Of a DNA stretch of 44,237 nucleotides, positions 16,896 to 25,977 are shown piece by piece. The first letter of the stretch is position 1. Every line of letters starts with the position of its first letter. The position numbers were made by a program, and so were the translations under genes. The notes under the pieces are model-generated. The model saw only the letters and a list, made by a program, of their open reading frames with translations. It was not told the DNA's origin and did no database searches. This DNA comes from Azoarcus sp031555955 (GTDB lineage: Bacteria; Pseudomonadota; Gammaproteobacteria; Burkholderiales; Rhodocyclaceae). The stretch spans positions 1 to 44,237 of the forward strand of contig JAVBTY010000047.1 in the NCBI GenBank assembly GCA_031555955.1. The letters run 5' to 3'.

Positions 16896-17740
16896 GCAGT
16901 GTGGCAGGCCCTATTACCAACGCGTTTACGGTCGATGTCGAAGACTATTTCCAGGTCTCGGCGCTGGCGGAGCATTTTCCCCGGCAAACCTGGAATGGCG
17001 TGCCGTGCCGCGTTGAGCGCAACATGGAGCGTATCCTCGGGCTGCTGGCGGAAAAAAACATTAAGGGCACCTTTTTTACGCTCGGCTGGCTGGCGGAGCG
17101 TTTCCCGGAGATGATCCGCCGGATGGCCGACGCCGGGCATGAAATCGCCAGCCACGGTTACAGCCATGAGCGCGCCAGCGCGCAGACGCCGGAAGCGTTT
17201 CTGGCGGATATCTCGCTGGCCAGGGCGGTGCTTGAAGACATTTCCGGCCAGACGGTAACGGGATACCGCGCCCCCAGCTTTTCCATCGGCAAGGGCAGCC
17301 TGTGGGCGCACGACTGCATCGCCCGGGCCGGTTATCGCTACAGTTCCAGTGTTTACCCGGTGCGACACGATCACTACGGCATTCCCGACGCTCCGCGTTT
17401 TCCGTACCGGCTGCCGTGCGGGCTGCTGGAAATTCCGGTGACGACGATGCGCGGCTTCGGCCGCAACTGGCCGGCGGGCGGCGGCGGTTATTTCCGCCTG
17501 CTGCCGTATCAGCTGTCGCGCTGGCTGATCGCGCGCGTGAACCGGCAGGACCGCCGCCCTGCCATTTTTTACTGCCATCCGTGGGAAATCGATCCCGGTC
17601 AGCCGCGGGTCAACAACGTCGGCGCCAAAACGCGCTTCCGCCATTACGTGAATCTTGCGCGCACCGAGGCGCGGCTCCAGAGTCTGCTGGGAGATTTCTC
17701 GTGGGGACGGGTCGACCAGGTGTTTCGCGACGCCGCCTGA
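16892..17740 (+). CDS. XrtA-system polysaccharide deacetylase (DUF3473, TIGR03006 type)
   Basis: A 282-residue NodB-fold deacetylase expected to remove N-acetyl groups from the polymer or its lipid-linked units. Motif 1 is AFTVDVEDYFQV (catalytic Asp and metal Asp), motif 2 GHEIASHGYSHE (metal His residues) and motif 3 GYRAPSFS. The C-terminal part (about 200-275), containing FYCHPWEIDPGQPR, is the DUF3473 extension typical of this exosortase-linked family. There is no signal peptide, so it likely acts in the cytosol or at the inner membrane face. Its start overlaps the wecB stop. Confidence 0.93.
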   Translation: MSSVAGPITNAFTVDVEDYFQVSALAEHFPRQTWNGVPCRVERNMERILGLLAEKNIKGTFFTLGWLAERFPEMIRRMADAGHEIASHGYSHERASAQTPEAFLADISLARAVLEDISGQTVTGYRAPSFSIGKGSLWAHDCIARAGYRYSSSVYPVRHDHYGIPDAPRFPYRLPCGLLEIPVTTMRGFGRNWPAGGGGYFRLLPYQLSRWLIARVNRQDRRPAIFYCHPWEIDPGQPRVNNVGAKTRFRHYVNLARTEARLQSLLGDFSWGRVDQVFRDAA

Positions 17741-17764
17741 GCGGCGCACGGGAGCGATGCCGCC

Positions 17765-18799
17765 ATGAATCCGCCACTCACCGTCAGAACGCTCGCCGCG
17801 CAGGATGCGGGGCGCTGGGATGCATTCGTCCGCGCCTGCCCGGAAGGCACCTTTTTTCACCTCTCCGCCTGGCAGGGGATCATGGAAGAGGTGTTCCGCC
17901 ACCGCAGTTTTTTCCTCTACGCCGAGCGTGGCGGCGAGATTGTCGCCGTGCTGCCGCTGGCGGAAGTCAAAAGCCGCCTGTTCGGCCATGCGCTCACGGC
18001 GCTGCCGTTCTGCGTTTACGGCGGCGTGATCGGTGAAGCCGAAGCCGTCGCCCTGCTTGAGGCGGAGGCCGATGCGATCGCGCGCCGCCTGGGCGTGCAG
18101 CATCTGGAATACCGCAACCTCGTCCAGCGCCACGCCGACTGGCCGCGTCAGGAACTGTACGTAACGTTCCGCAAGGAAATCCTGCCCGACGTGGAGGCGA
18201 ACATGCTCGCCATTCCGCGCAAACAGCGGGCGATGGTGCGCAAGGGCATCAAGAACGGTCTGGCCAGCCATTTCGATGACGATGTCGACCGGTTTTTCGC
18301 CCTCTATGCGGATAACGTGCTGAGGCACGGTACGCCGGCGCTGCCGGTCCGTTTCTTCCGTCGCCTGCGCGAAGCGTTCGGTGATGGATGCGAGGTGCTC
18401 ACCGTTACCGATGGCGCGGGAAAAACCCTGTCGAGCGTGCTCGGATTCCGTTTCCGTGGTGAGGTGCTGCCCTATTACGCCGGTGACGACATGGCCGCGC
18501 GCGATCTGGCCGCGAACGATTTCAAGTACTGGGAACTGATGCGCATCGCCTGCGAGCGCGGCGATCGCCTGTTTGACTACGGGCGCAGCAAGATCGGCAC
18601 CGGGCCGTGGAGCTTCAAGAAAAACTGGGGTTTCGAGCCGCAGCCGCTGCATTACGAATACCAGCTCTACAAGCGCGATGCGGTGCCGCAGAACAATCCG
18701 ATGAATCCCAGATACCGCGCATTCATCGCGCTGTGGCGGCGTCTGCCGCTTTCCGTCGCCAACGCGCTCGGGCCGCACATCGTGCGCAACCTGGGATAA
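17765..18799 (+). CDS. FemAB-family XrtA-associated protein (TIGR03019 type)
   Basis: A 344-residue GNAT-fold protein of the FemAB/peptidoglycan-bridge family. Such proteins transfer aminoacyl groups; in exosortase loci the role is unproven but could be aminoacylation of deacetylated sugars made by the preceding enzyme. Visible family features are the N-terminal GTFFHLSAWQGIMEEVF segment, IPRKQRAMVRKGIKNGL in the middle, and DYGRSKIGTGPWSFKKNWGF near the C-terminus. The start at 17765 follows GGGAGCG-type purines. It lies 24 bases after the deacetylase. Confidence 0.92.
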   Translation: MNPPLTVRTLAAQDAGRWDAFVRACPEGTFFHLSAWQGIMEEVFRHRSFFLYAERGGEIVAVLPLAEVKSRLFGHALTALPFCVYGGVIGEAEAVALLEAEADAIARRLGVQHLEYRNLVQRHADWPRQELYVTFRKEILPDVEANMLAIPRKQRAMVRKGIKNGLASHFDDDVDRFFALYADNVLRHGTPALPVRFFRRLREAFGDGCEVLTVTDGAGKTLSSVLGFRFRGEVLPYYAGDDMAARDLAANDFKYWELMRIACERGDRLFDYGRSKIGTGPWSFKKNWGFEPQPLHYEYQLYKRDAVPQNNPMNPRYRAFIALWRRLPLSVANALGPHIVRNLG

Positions 18800-18805
18800 A
18801 CCGCC

Positions 18806-20071
18806 GTGCCGGACCTCCGCCCGCCGCTGCTGTACCTGGCGCACCGCATTCCCTACCCGCCGAACAAGGGCGACAAGGTGCGCTCGTTCAACATCCTGCG
18901 CCAGCTCGCGCGCACGCACCGCGTTTTTCTCGGCACGTTTGTCGATCATCCGGACGATGCGCGCCACATTGGCGCGCTGGACCAGTGGTGCGCCGCGCAT
19001 CACGTCATCACCCTCAATCCACGCCCGGCCCGGCTTGCCAGCCTGCGCGGGGTACTGACTGGCGAGGCGCTCAGCCTGCCGTACTACCGCAGCGCCTGCC
19101 TTGCCGCCTGGGTGCGCGACACCGTCGCCCGCCACGGCATCACGCGGGCCGTGGCGTTTTCCGGGCCGATGGCGCAGTACCTCGATGCACCGGGCATCAC
19201 GCGGCGCATCGTCGATTTCTGCGACGTTGATTCGGCCAAATGGACCCAGTACGCAGCACAGCGCCCCTGGCCGATGTCGTGGCTGTACCGCCGCGAGGGC
19301 GAGCGCCTGCTTGCGTTCGAACGCCGCGCCGCCATCGCCGCCGATGCGGCCCTGTTTGTTACTGATGCCGAAGCGGATCTGTTCCGCCGTGCCGCGCCAG
19401 AAACCGTGGCGCGCGTGGGGGTGATGCGCAACGGCGTCGATGCGGAATATTTTTCCCCGGCCAATGCCGGCGACACGCCCTACCCGCCCGGCGGCCCGGT
19501 GCTGCTCTTCACCGGCGCAATGGATTACTGGCCCAATGTTGATGCAGTCACCTGGTTCGCGCGCGAGGTGCTCCCGGTGGTGCGTACGCAGTATCCCGGC
19601 GCGCGCTTCTGGGTGGTGGGCATGAATCCGGCGCCGGCGGTGCAGGCGCTGGCAGGTGAAGAGGGCATAACGGTAACGGGCACGGTGCCCGATGTGCGCC
19701 CCTGGCTGGCCCATGCCGATGTGGTGGTTGCGCCGCTGCGCGTGGCGCGCGGCATCCAGAACAAGGTGCTGGAGGCGATGGCGATGGCCCGGCCGGTGGT
19801 GGTGTCGGCGGCGTCGGCCACTGGGCTGGGAGCCGCGCCCGGGCGCGAATGCGAGATCGCCGACAGCGCCGCCGAACACGCAGCGCGGATCGCCGCCCTG
19901 CTGGATGATGCCGCACGGCGCGCGGCGATGGGCGCGGCGGCCCGGGTATGCGTGCTTGGCGGCTACAGCTGGCAGGCCCATCTGGGGCTGCTCGACAGGC
20001 TGCTTGACGATGATGTGGTGGCAGACGGGAAAAACCGGCTGGAAGAGCAGGGGAATGCCGATGGGCGCTGA
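18806..20071 (+). CDS. XrtA-system glycosyltransferase (TIGR03087 type, GT4-like)
   Basis: A 421-residue glycosyltransferase of the GT-B fold. The N-terminus PPLLYLAHRIPYPPNKGDKVR is the signature of this exosortase-linked family. The C-terminal half has the GT4 pattern, including LLFTGAMDYWPNVDAVTWFA, and the donor-binding VAPLRVARGIQNKVLEAMAMARPVV. The start is a GTG at 18806, chosen because the family motif begins at once and GGGATAA precedes it. It probably adds one sugar of the repeat unit from a nucleotide-sugar donor at the inner membrane. Its end overlaps the exosortase start by 11 bases. Confidence 0.92.
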   Translation: MPDLRPPLLYLAHRIPYPPNKGDKVRSFNILRQLARTHRVFLGTFVDHPDDARHIGALDQWCAAHHVITLNPRPARLASLRGVLTGEALSLPYYRSACLAAWVRDTVARHGITRAVAFSGPMAQYLDAPGITRRIVDFCDVDSAKWTQYAAQRPWPMSWLYRREGERLLAFERRAAIAADAALFVTDAEADLFRRAAPETVARVGVMRNGVDAEYFSPANAGDTPYPPGGPVLLFTGAMDYWPNVDAVTWFAREVLPVVRTQYPGARFWVVGMNPAPAVQALAGEEGITVTGTVPDVRPWLAHADVVVAPLRVARGIQNKVLEAMAMARPVVVSAASATGLGAAPGRECEIADSAAEHAARIAALLDDAARRAAMGAAARVCVLGGYSWQAHLGLLDRLLDDDVVADGKNRLEEQGNADGR

Positions 20072-21641
20072 TTCCACCGCGACAACGGAGCTGCCCGCCA
20101 CCACCACCGCAGCCCCCCCCCCTGCCGGAAAAGCCTGGCGCGTGCCCGCGGCCCTGCTGGGCGTTTTTTTCTGGGTGATCGCCTGGTACTGGACGACGGC
20201 GGGCGAGATCGCCGGTATCTGGTGGCGCTCGGATACCTTCGCTCACGGTCTCGTGGTGCTGCCGCTTTTTGCCTGGCTGGTGTGGCGCAAGCGCGCCTGG
20301 TATGCCAGCGAGCCGCTCTCTTCCCTGCCGCTGATGGCGTTTGCGGCTGCCGTGGCCGGGCTGGCATGGCTGGCCGCGCAGTTCGTCAGCGCGGCGGGCG
20401 CGGCCCATTTTGCCCTGGCGGCGATGCTGGTGAGCGGTTTTGCCGCCGCGCTGGGCTGGCGCGTGTCGCGCATCCTGCTGTTCCCGCTGCTGTTCCTGTT
20501 TTTTGGCGTGCCGATCGGCGAATTCCTGCTGCCGGTAATGATGAAATACACCGCCAGCTTTACCGTGGCGGCGCTGCGCCTGACGGGCGTGCCGGTGTAT
20601 CAGGAAGGGCTGTTCTTCATCATTCCCAACGGACGCTGGTCGGTGGTGGAAGCGTGCAGCGGGGTGCGCTATCTGATCGCCTCGCTGATGATCGGCGCGC
20701 TCTATGCCTATCTGAACTACAACCGTCTGCCGCGCCGACTGATGTTCATGGCGGTGGCGCTTGCCGTGCCCATCGTGGCCAACTGGATCCGCGCCTACAT
20801 TACCGTGATGATCGGTTACCTGTTCGGCAACGAGGCAGTCGAAGGTTTTATCCATATCGTCTACGGCTGGGTGTTTTTTGGCGTGGTTGTGTTTCTGATG
20901 CTGTGGATCGGCAGCTTCTGGAGCGAGGCGCCGAAAACGCCCCCGCCCGCGGCGGCGCTGCCCCCGGCCGTGTCCGGGCAGGCCGCGCGTTACTGGCTGG
21001 GGCTGCTGCCTTTTGCGCTGGTGAGCGCATTTTTTCCGCTGTGCCTGCGCACGCTCGAAGAGCCGCCGCAGGCATTCCAGGTAAGGCTGACGCTGCCCGC
21101 GCCGGCGCAGGGCTGGGCGGCGGAAGGCGCGGAGTTCCCTTATCGTCCCGTTTATCACGGACACCGGGGCGAGGCGCTGCAGGTTTACCGCGCTCCGGAT
21201 GGCGGCAGCGTGGCGCTTTATGTCGCCTATTACGCCGGGCAGCGTGCCGGAGCGGAAATGGTGATGTGGGGTAACGGACTTGTTGGTGCGGAAGGCGCGG
21301 GCAACGGGCGCTGGCGCATCATGCGCCATGACGGCGATGTGATCGAAAGCGGCGGCGGACGTCTGGATGGCGCCACGGTAACCGACGGAGCACGCCGTAT
21401 TGGCGTCTGGCACTGGTACCGCATGGATGGGCGGGTGGTGACCAGCGATTACCTGGCGAAAATACGGCTCGGGCTTGAGCGTCTGATGGGGCATCGGGAC
21501 GGTTCGGCCTTTGTCGCCGTGATGTCGGATGCGACCGAGACTCCCGATGCCGCGCGCGAGCGGGTGCGGCTGTTCCTGCGCGATCATGGCGCGGCGCTGG
21601 ACGGCATGCTCGATGCAGTCGAGGCGGAGGAAGGCGGCTGA
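20061..21641 (+). CDS. xrtA: Exosortase A with C-terminal EpsI domain
   Basis: A membrane cysteine protease/transpeptidase that recognises PEP-CTERM sorting tails and cleaves or anchors them. The 526-residue protein has about eight transmembrane helices in the first ~300 residues and the conserved catalytic set: C199 in VEACSGVRY, R244 in NWIRAY and H265 in FIHIVYGW. Residues beyond ~310 form an EpsI (DUF3485) periplasmic domain (about 340-520), the usual fusion for XrtA. The ATG at 20061 is chosen over 20055 because AGGGGA lies six bases before it. No PEP-CTERM substrate is encoded within the window. Confidence 0.96.
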   Translation: MGADSTATTELPATTTAAPPPAGKAWRVPAALLGVFFWVIAWYWTTAGEIAGIWWRSDTFAHGLVVLPLFAWLVWRKRAWYASEPLSSLPLMAFAAAVAGLAWLAAQFVSAAGAAHFALAAMLVSGFAAALGWRVSRILLFPLLFLFFGVPIGEFLLPVMMKYTASFTVAALRLTGVPVYQEGLFFIIPNGRWSVVEACSGVRYLIASLMIGALYAYLNYNRLPRRLMFMAVALAVPIVANWIRAYITVMIGYLFGNEAVEGFIHIVYGWVFFGVVVFLMLWIGSFWSEAPKTPPPAAALPPAVSGQAARYWLGLLPFALVSAFFPLCLRTLEEPPQAFQVRLTLPAPAQGWAAEGAEFPYRPVYHGHRGEALQVYRAPDGGSVALYVAYYAGQRAGAEMVMWGNGLVGAEGAGNGRWRIMRHDGDVIESGGGRLDGATVTDGARRIGVWHWYRMDGRVVTSDYLAKIRLGLERLMGHRDGSAFVAVMSDATETPDAARERVRLFLRDHGAALDGMLDAVEAEEGG

Positions 21642-22816
21642 TGACGGTGGATACGCGCCCGCTGGTGGCGCATGTCGTGTACGGTTTCCGCGTTGGCGGG
21701 CTGGAAAATGGCGTGGTCAATCTGCTCAACAACATGGACCGGGCGCGTTTCCGTCATATCGTGGTGGCGCTGAGCGACTGCGACGAGAAATTCTGCGCGC
21801 GGGTGAGCCGTGATGACGTGCGCTTCCTGTCCCTGCGCAAACCGGCGGGGCACGGTTTCCGGCTTTACCCCCGGCTGTTCCGGCTGTTCCGCGAACTGCG
21901 CCCCGCGATCGTGCATACGCGCAACCTCGCCGCGCTGGAAATGGCCGTACCGGCGTGGGCGGCGGGCGTGCCCGTGCGCATCCACGGCGAGCATGGCTGG
22001 GACGCGCGTGATCCGCAGGGCACGGTGCGCAAATTCCGCCTGATGCGCCGGGCGTACCGCCCGTTCGTGACGCATTACATCGCCTTGTCCGGGCATATCG
22101 CCGCATACCTGAACCAGAGCATCGGTGTTGCGCAGGAACGCCTGAGCCGCATCTGCAACGGCGTCGATGCGCGGCGCTTTTGTCCGGCGGAAGGTGGCGG
22201 CGTGGCGGCGGATGTTCCTTTCCGCGCGGGGGATCACTTTGTTTTCGGCACGGTTGGCCGTCTGCAGGAGGTCAAGGATCAGCTCAATCTGGTGCGCGCT
22301 TTCGCCCATCTGCTTGAACTGCGGCCCGCCGAACGCGCGCGGTTGCGGCTGGCCATTGTTGGTGACGGTCCGCTGCGCGGCGCGGTGGAAGAGGAAATCG
22401 CCCGCGCCGGTATCGGCGGACAGGTTTGGCTTGCCGGCGAGCGCGCGGATGTGCCTGATTTGATGCGGAGCATGGATGTGTTCGTACTACCGTCGCGCGC
22501 CGAAGGCATTTCCAACACCATCCTGGAAGCGATGGCGTGCGCGCTGCCGGTCGTGGCGACGGATGTGGGCGGCAGCGGCGAACTCGTTGCCGTGGGGCGA
22601 ACCGGCGCGCTGGCGCCGCCATCCGATCCGCAGGCGCTCGGCAGGGCGATGGAGGCTTATGTTGTCGATCCGCTCCTGGCCCGTTGCCACGGCGCGGCGT
22701 CGCGGCAACGGATCGAAGACGAATTCAGCCTGGACGGCATGGTTACGCGCTATGCCGACCTGTACGCAAGACTGCTTGGCGAGGCCGGCTGTCCGGTTCC
22801 CGCCCTCCAACAATAA
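21641..22816 (+). CDS. XrtA-system glycosyltransferase (TIGR03088 type, GT4)
   Basis: A 391-residue GT-B glycosyltransferase. The N-terminus LVAHVVYGFRVGGLENGVVNL is characteristic of the exosortase-linked family. The N-terminal acceptor domain has IHGEHGWDARDPQG. The C-terminal donor domain has FGTVGRLQEVKDQ and the E-x7-E motif within PSRAEGISNTILEAMACALPVV. It starts one base inside the exosortase stop (TGATG), so translation is coupled. It is expected to extend the lipid-linked repeat unit. Confidence 0.93.
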   Translation: MTVDTRPLVAHVVYGFRVGGLENGVVNLLNNMDRARFRHIVVALSDCDEKFCARVSRDDVRFLSLRKPAGHGFRLYPRLFRLFRELRPAIVHTRNLAALEMAVPAWAAGVPVRIHGEHGWDARDPQGTVRKFRLMRRAYRPFVTHYIALSGHIAAYLNQSIGVAQERLSRICNGVDARRFCPAEGGGVAADVPFRAGDHFVFGTVGRLQEVKDQLNLVRAFAHLLELRPAERARLRLAIVGDGPLRGAVEEEIARAGIGGQVWLAGERADVPDLMRSMDVFVLPSRAEGISNTILEAMACALPVVATDVGGSGELVAVGRTGALAPPSDPQALGRAMEAYVVDPLLARCHGAASRQRIEDEFSLDGMVTRYADLYARLLGEAGCPVPALQQ

Positions 22817-22830
22817 GGATGTAACCTGGT

Positions 22831-24747
22831 ATGTGCGGGATAGCGGGACTTTTCCATCTGCGTGATAAACGCGATTTCGACCGTGCGCTGATGCAGCGGA
22901 TGAACGATATCCAGCATCACCGTGGTCCGGACGAGGGTGGATTTCACTTCGAACCGGGCGTGGCGCTGGCGCATCGCCGTCTGTCCATCATCGACCTGTC
23001 CACCGGGCAGCAACCGCTGTTCAACGAGGATGGCTCGGTGGCCGTCGTGTTCAACGGTGAGATCTACAACTACCAGGAACTCGTGCCCGAACTGGAAGCG
23101 CTCGGCCATGTGTTCCACACCCGCAGCGACACCGAGGTGATCGTCCATGCCTGGGAAGCCTGGGGCGAAGAATGCGTACAGCGTTTTCGCGGCATGTTCG
23201 CCTTCGCGCTGTGGGATCGCGGGCGCGACACGCTGTTTCTCGCGCGCGACCGCCTCGGCGTGAAGCCGTTGTTCTACTCGCTGCTGGCCGATGGCGCCTT
23301 CGTCTTCGGTTCCGAACTGAAAGTGCTGATGCAGCACCCCGGGCTGGACCGCCACATCGACCCGCTGGCGGTCGAGGATTACTTCGCCTTCGGCTACATC
23401 CCCGACCCGCGCACGATTTTCCGTGGCGTGCACAAGCTTGGCGCGGGCGAAACGCTGCGCGTCGTGCGCGGCCAGCCGCTGCCGGCGGCGAAAGCGTACT
23501 GGGACGTGCGTTTCTCGCTCGACAACAACCTGTCGCTCACCGACGCCTGCGACGAGCTGACCGGGCGGCTGAGGGAGTCGGTGCGGCTGCGCATGATCTC
23601 TGAAGTGCCGCTGGGCGCTTTCCTTTCCGGCGGTGTGGATTCCAGCGCCGTGGTCGCCACCATGGCCGGGCTGTCGGACGAGCCGGTCAATACCTGCTCG
23701 ATCGCTTTCGACGATCCCGCGTTCAACGAATCTGAATACGCCCGCATGGTGGCGGAACGCTACCGTACCAACCACTACGTTGAAACGGTCAAATCGGACG
23801 ATTTCGATCTTGTCGACGCGCTGGCGCGCCTGTACGACGAACCCTATGCGGACAGCTCGGCGATGCCGACATGGCGCGTCTGCCAGCTCGCGCGCAAGCG
23901 GGTGACGGTGGCGCTGTCGGGCGACGGTGGCGACGAGAGCTTTGCCGGCTACCGGCGCTACCGCCTGCATGCAATGGAAGAACGCCTGCGCGCGGCGATG
24001 CCTTACGGCGTGCGCCGCCCGGTGTTCGGGCTGCTTGGCCGCCTGTACCCGAAGGCCGACTGGGCGCCGCGCGTATTCCGCGCCAAGACCACCTTTCAGG
24101 CGCTTGCGCGTGATTCGGTACAGGCGTATTTCCATGCCGTTTCGATCATGAACGACGATATGCGCTGGCGCCTGTTTTCCCCCGGTTTTCGCGCCAGCCT
24201 CGGCGGTTATCGCGCCATCGAGGTGTTCCAGCACCACGCCGCGCGGGCCGGGACGGATGATCCGGTCGCCCTCGTCCAGTACCTCGACCTCAAGACCTAT
24301 CTCACCGGCGACATCAATACCAAGGTCGACCGCGCCAGCATGGCGCATTCGCTTGAAGTGCGTGAGCCGCTGATGGATCACAAGCTGGTTGAATGGCTCG
24401 CCACGCTGCCCTCCGGCCTGAAGGTGAAGGGCAATGAAGGCAAGTATCTGTTCAAGAAGGCGATGGAGCCGTTGCTGCCCAACGAAGTGCTGTACCGGCG
24501 CAAGATGGGTTTTGCCGTGCCGCTGGCGCGCTGGTTCCGCGGTCCGCTGAAGCAGCGGGTGCGCGACGCGGTGCTGGGAGAAACGCTTGCGGCAACCGGC
24601 ATCTTCGAGCGCCGCTATCTCCAGCACCTGATCGACGCCCACCAGTCGGGCGCGCGCGATTACAGCGCCCGGCTATGGACGCTGCTCATGTTCGAGGCTT
24701 TCCTGCGCAACAATGAACAACCGGCTGGCGCGGGCCAGAGCGCCTGA
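22831..24747 (+). CDS. XrtA-system amidotransferase, asparagine-synthase-like (TIGR03108 type)
   Basis: A 638-residue homologue of glutamine-dependent asparagine synthase. The glutaminase (Ntn) domain starts directly with MCGIAGLFHL, where Cys2 is the nucleophile after Met removal. The synthetase domain has the PP-loop SGGVDSSA near residue 268 and GDGGDESFAGY. In exosortase loci such proteins are thought to amidate uronic acid or other carboxyl groups of the polysaccharide rather than aspartate; that function is inferred from context. The length and both active-site motifs look intact. Confidence 0.94.
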   Translation: MCGIAGLFHLRDKRDFDRALMQRMNDIQHHRGPDEGGFHFEPGVALAHRRLSIIDLSTGQQPLFNEDGSVAVVFNGEIYNYQELVPELEALGHVFHTRSDTEVIVHAWEAWGEECVQRFRGMFAFALWDRGRDTLFLARDRLGVKPLFYSLLADGAFVFGSELKVLMQHPGLDRHIDPLAVEDYFAFGYIPDPRTIFRGVHKLGAGETLRVVRGQPLPAAKAYWDVRFSLDNNLSLTDACDELTGRLRESVRLRMISEVPLGAFLSGGVDSSAVVATMAGLSDEPVNTCSIAFDDPAFNESEYARMVAERYRTNHYVETVKSDDFDLVDALARLYDEPYADSSAMPTWRVCQLARKRVTVALSGDGGDESFAGYRRYRLHAMEERLRAAMPYGVRRPVFGLLGRLYPKADWAPRVFRAKTTFQALARDSVQAYFHAVSIMNDDMRWRLFSPGFRASLGGYRAIEVFQHHAARAGTDDPVALVQYLDLKTYLTGDINTKVDRASMAHSLEVREPLMDHKLVEWLATLPSGLKVKGNEGKYLFKKAMEPLLPNEVLYRRKMGFAVPLARWFRGPLKQRVRDAVLGETLAATGIFERRYLQHLIDAHQSGARDYSARLWTLLMFEAFLRNNEQPAGAGQSA

Positions 24748-24768
24748 GTCAGAAAGGATCTGGCCGCC

Positions 24769-25965
24769 ATGCGAGTTCTGCACGTTTTCGATCATTCCAT
24801 TCCGCTGCACAGCGGCTACACCTTCCGCAGCGCGGCGATTCTGCGCGGGCAGCGCGCGCTGGGCTGGGAAACCTTTCATTTAACCTCGCCCAAACAGGGC
24901 GTATGCCGCGATGCGGTGGAAGACGTGGACGGCCTGCGCTTTTACCGCTGCCCCGTTCCCGCGGGCACGGCGCTGCCGCTGATGGGTGAAATCCGGCTGA
25001 TGCACGCACTGGAAGCGCGTATCGCTGAACTTGCCGCCGAACTGCGGCCCGACATCATCCACGCCCATTCGCCGGTGCTCAATGCGCTGCCAGCGTTGCG
25101 TGCGGGGCGGCGTCTTGATATTCCTGTGGTATACGAAATCCGTGCCTTCTGGGAGGACGCCGCCGTCGATCACGGCACCACGCGCGAAGGCAGCCTGCGC
25201 TACCGTGCTACCCGCGCACTGGAAACCTGGGTGCTGCGCCGCGTGGATCACGCCTTCACCATCTGCGAAGGGCTGCGCAAGGACATTGTTGCGCGCGGCA
25301 TTACGGCGGAGAAAGTCACCGTTATCCCGAATGCGGTCGATGTGGACTCCTTTCAGCTTTCCGGCCAGGCAGATGTGGCGCTCAAACGCCAGCTTGGGCT
25401 GGAAGGTGCAACGGTGATCGGCTTCGTCGGCTCCTTCTACGCCTACGAAGGGCTGGATCTGCTGCTCGATGCGCTCCCGGCGGTGCTGGCCAGCCAGCCC
25501 GGGCTGCGCGTGCTGCTGGTCGGCGGCGGGCCGCAGGAAGAAAACCTCAAGGCCCAGGCAGCGCGCATGGGCCTGGCCGACCAGGTGATCTTCACCGGGC
25601 GCGTGCCGCATAGCGACGTCAGCCGCTATTACGACCTGATCGACCTGCTCGTGTACCCGCGCCACTCCATGCGTCTGACTGAACTGGTGACGCCGCTCAA
25701 ACCGCTGGAAGCAATGGCGCAGGGGCGTATTTTCGTGGCCTCCGACGTCGGCGGGCACAAGGAACTGATCCGCGACGGCGAAACCGGGCTGCTGTTCCGC
25801 GCCGGCAGCGCCGGGGCGCTGACCGACGCGGTACTCGACGCCCTGCGCCAGCGCGCGCGCTGGCCTGAGCTGCGCAAGGCCGGGCGGCGTTTTGTTGAAA
25901 CGGAGCGGACCTGGCGGCGCAGCGTGGCGGCTTACCAGGACGCTTACGCCTCCTGCCGGGGTTAA
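24769..25965 (+). CDS. XrtA-associated glycosyltransferase (TIGR04063 type, GT4)
   Basis: A 398-residue GT4 glycosyltransferase. It begins MRVLHVFDHSIPLHSGYTFR, the hallmark of the exosortase A-associated family, with DIIHAHSPVLNALPAL and VVYEIRAFWEDAAV in the acceptor half. The donor half has IGFVGSFYAYEGLDLLLDAL and the E-x7-E region MRLTELVTPLKPLEAMAQG. It follows the amidotransferase by 21 bases and shares its operon. The sugar transferred is not predictable from sequence. Confidence 0.93.
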   Translation: MRVLHVFDHSIPLHSGYTFRSAAILRGQRALGWETFHLTSPKQGVCRDAVEDVDGLRFYRCPVPAGTALPLMGEIRLMHALEARIAELAAELRPDIIHAHSPVLNALPALRAGRRLDIPVVYEIRAFWEDAAVDHGTTREGSLRYRATRALETWVLRRVDHAFTICEGLRKDIVARGITAEKVTVIPNAVDVDSFQLSGQADVALKRQLGLEGATVIGFVGSFYAYEGLDLLLDALPAVLASQPGLRVLLVGGGPQEENLKAQAARMGLADQVIFTGRVPHSDVSRYYDLIDLLVYPRHSMRLTELVTPLKPLEAMAQGRIFVASDVGGHKELIRDGETGLLFRAGSAGALTDAVLDALRQRARWPELRKAGRRFVETERTWRRSVAAYQDAYASCRG

Positions 25966-25977
25966 CGGAGAGCCGCC

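Noticed and set aside
16562..20107. Very long minus-strand open frame opposite the wecB-to-exosortase region
   Set aside because: It is antisense to five well-supported genes and its translation is low-complexity His/Arg/Ala-rich sequence of the kind GC-rich third positions create.
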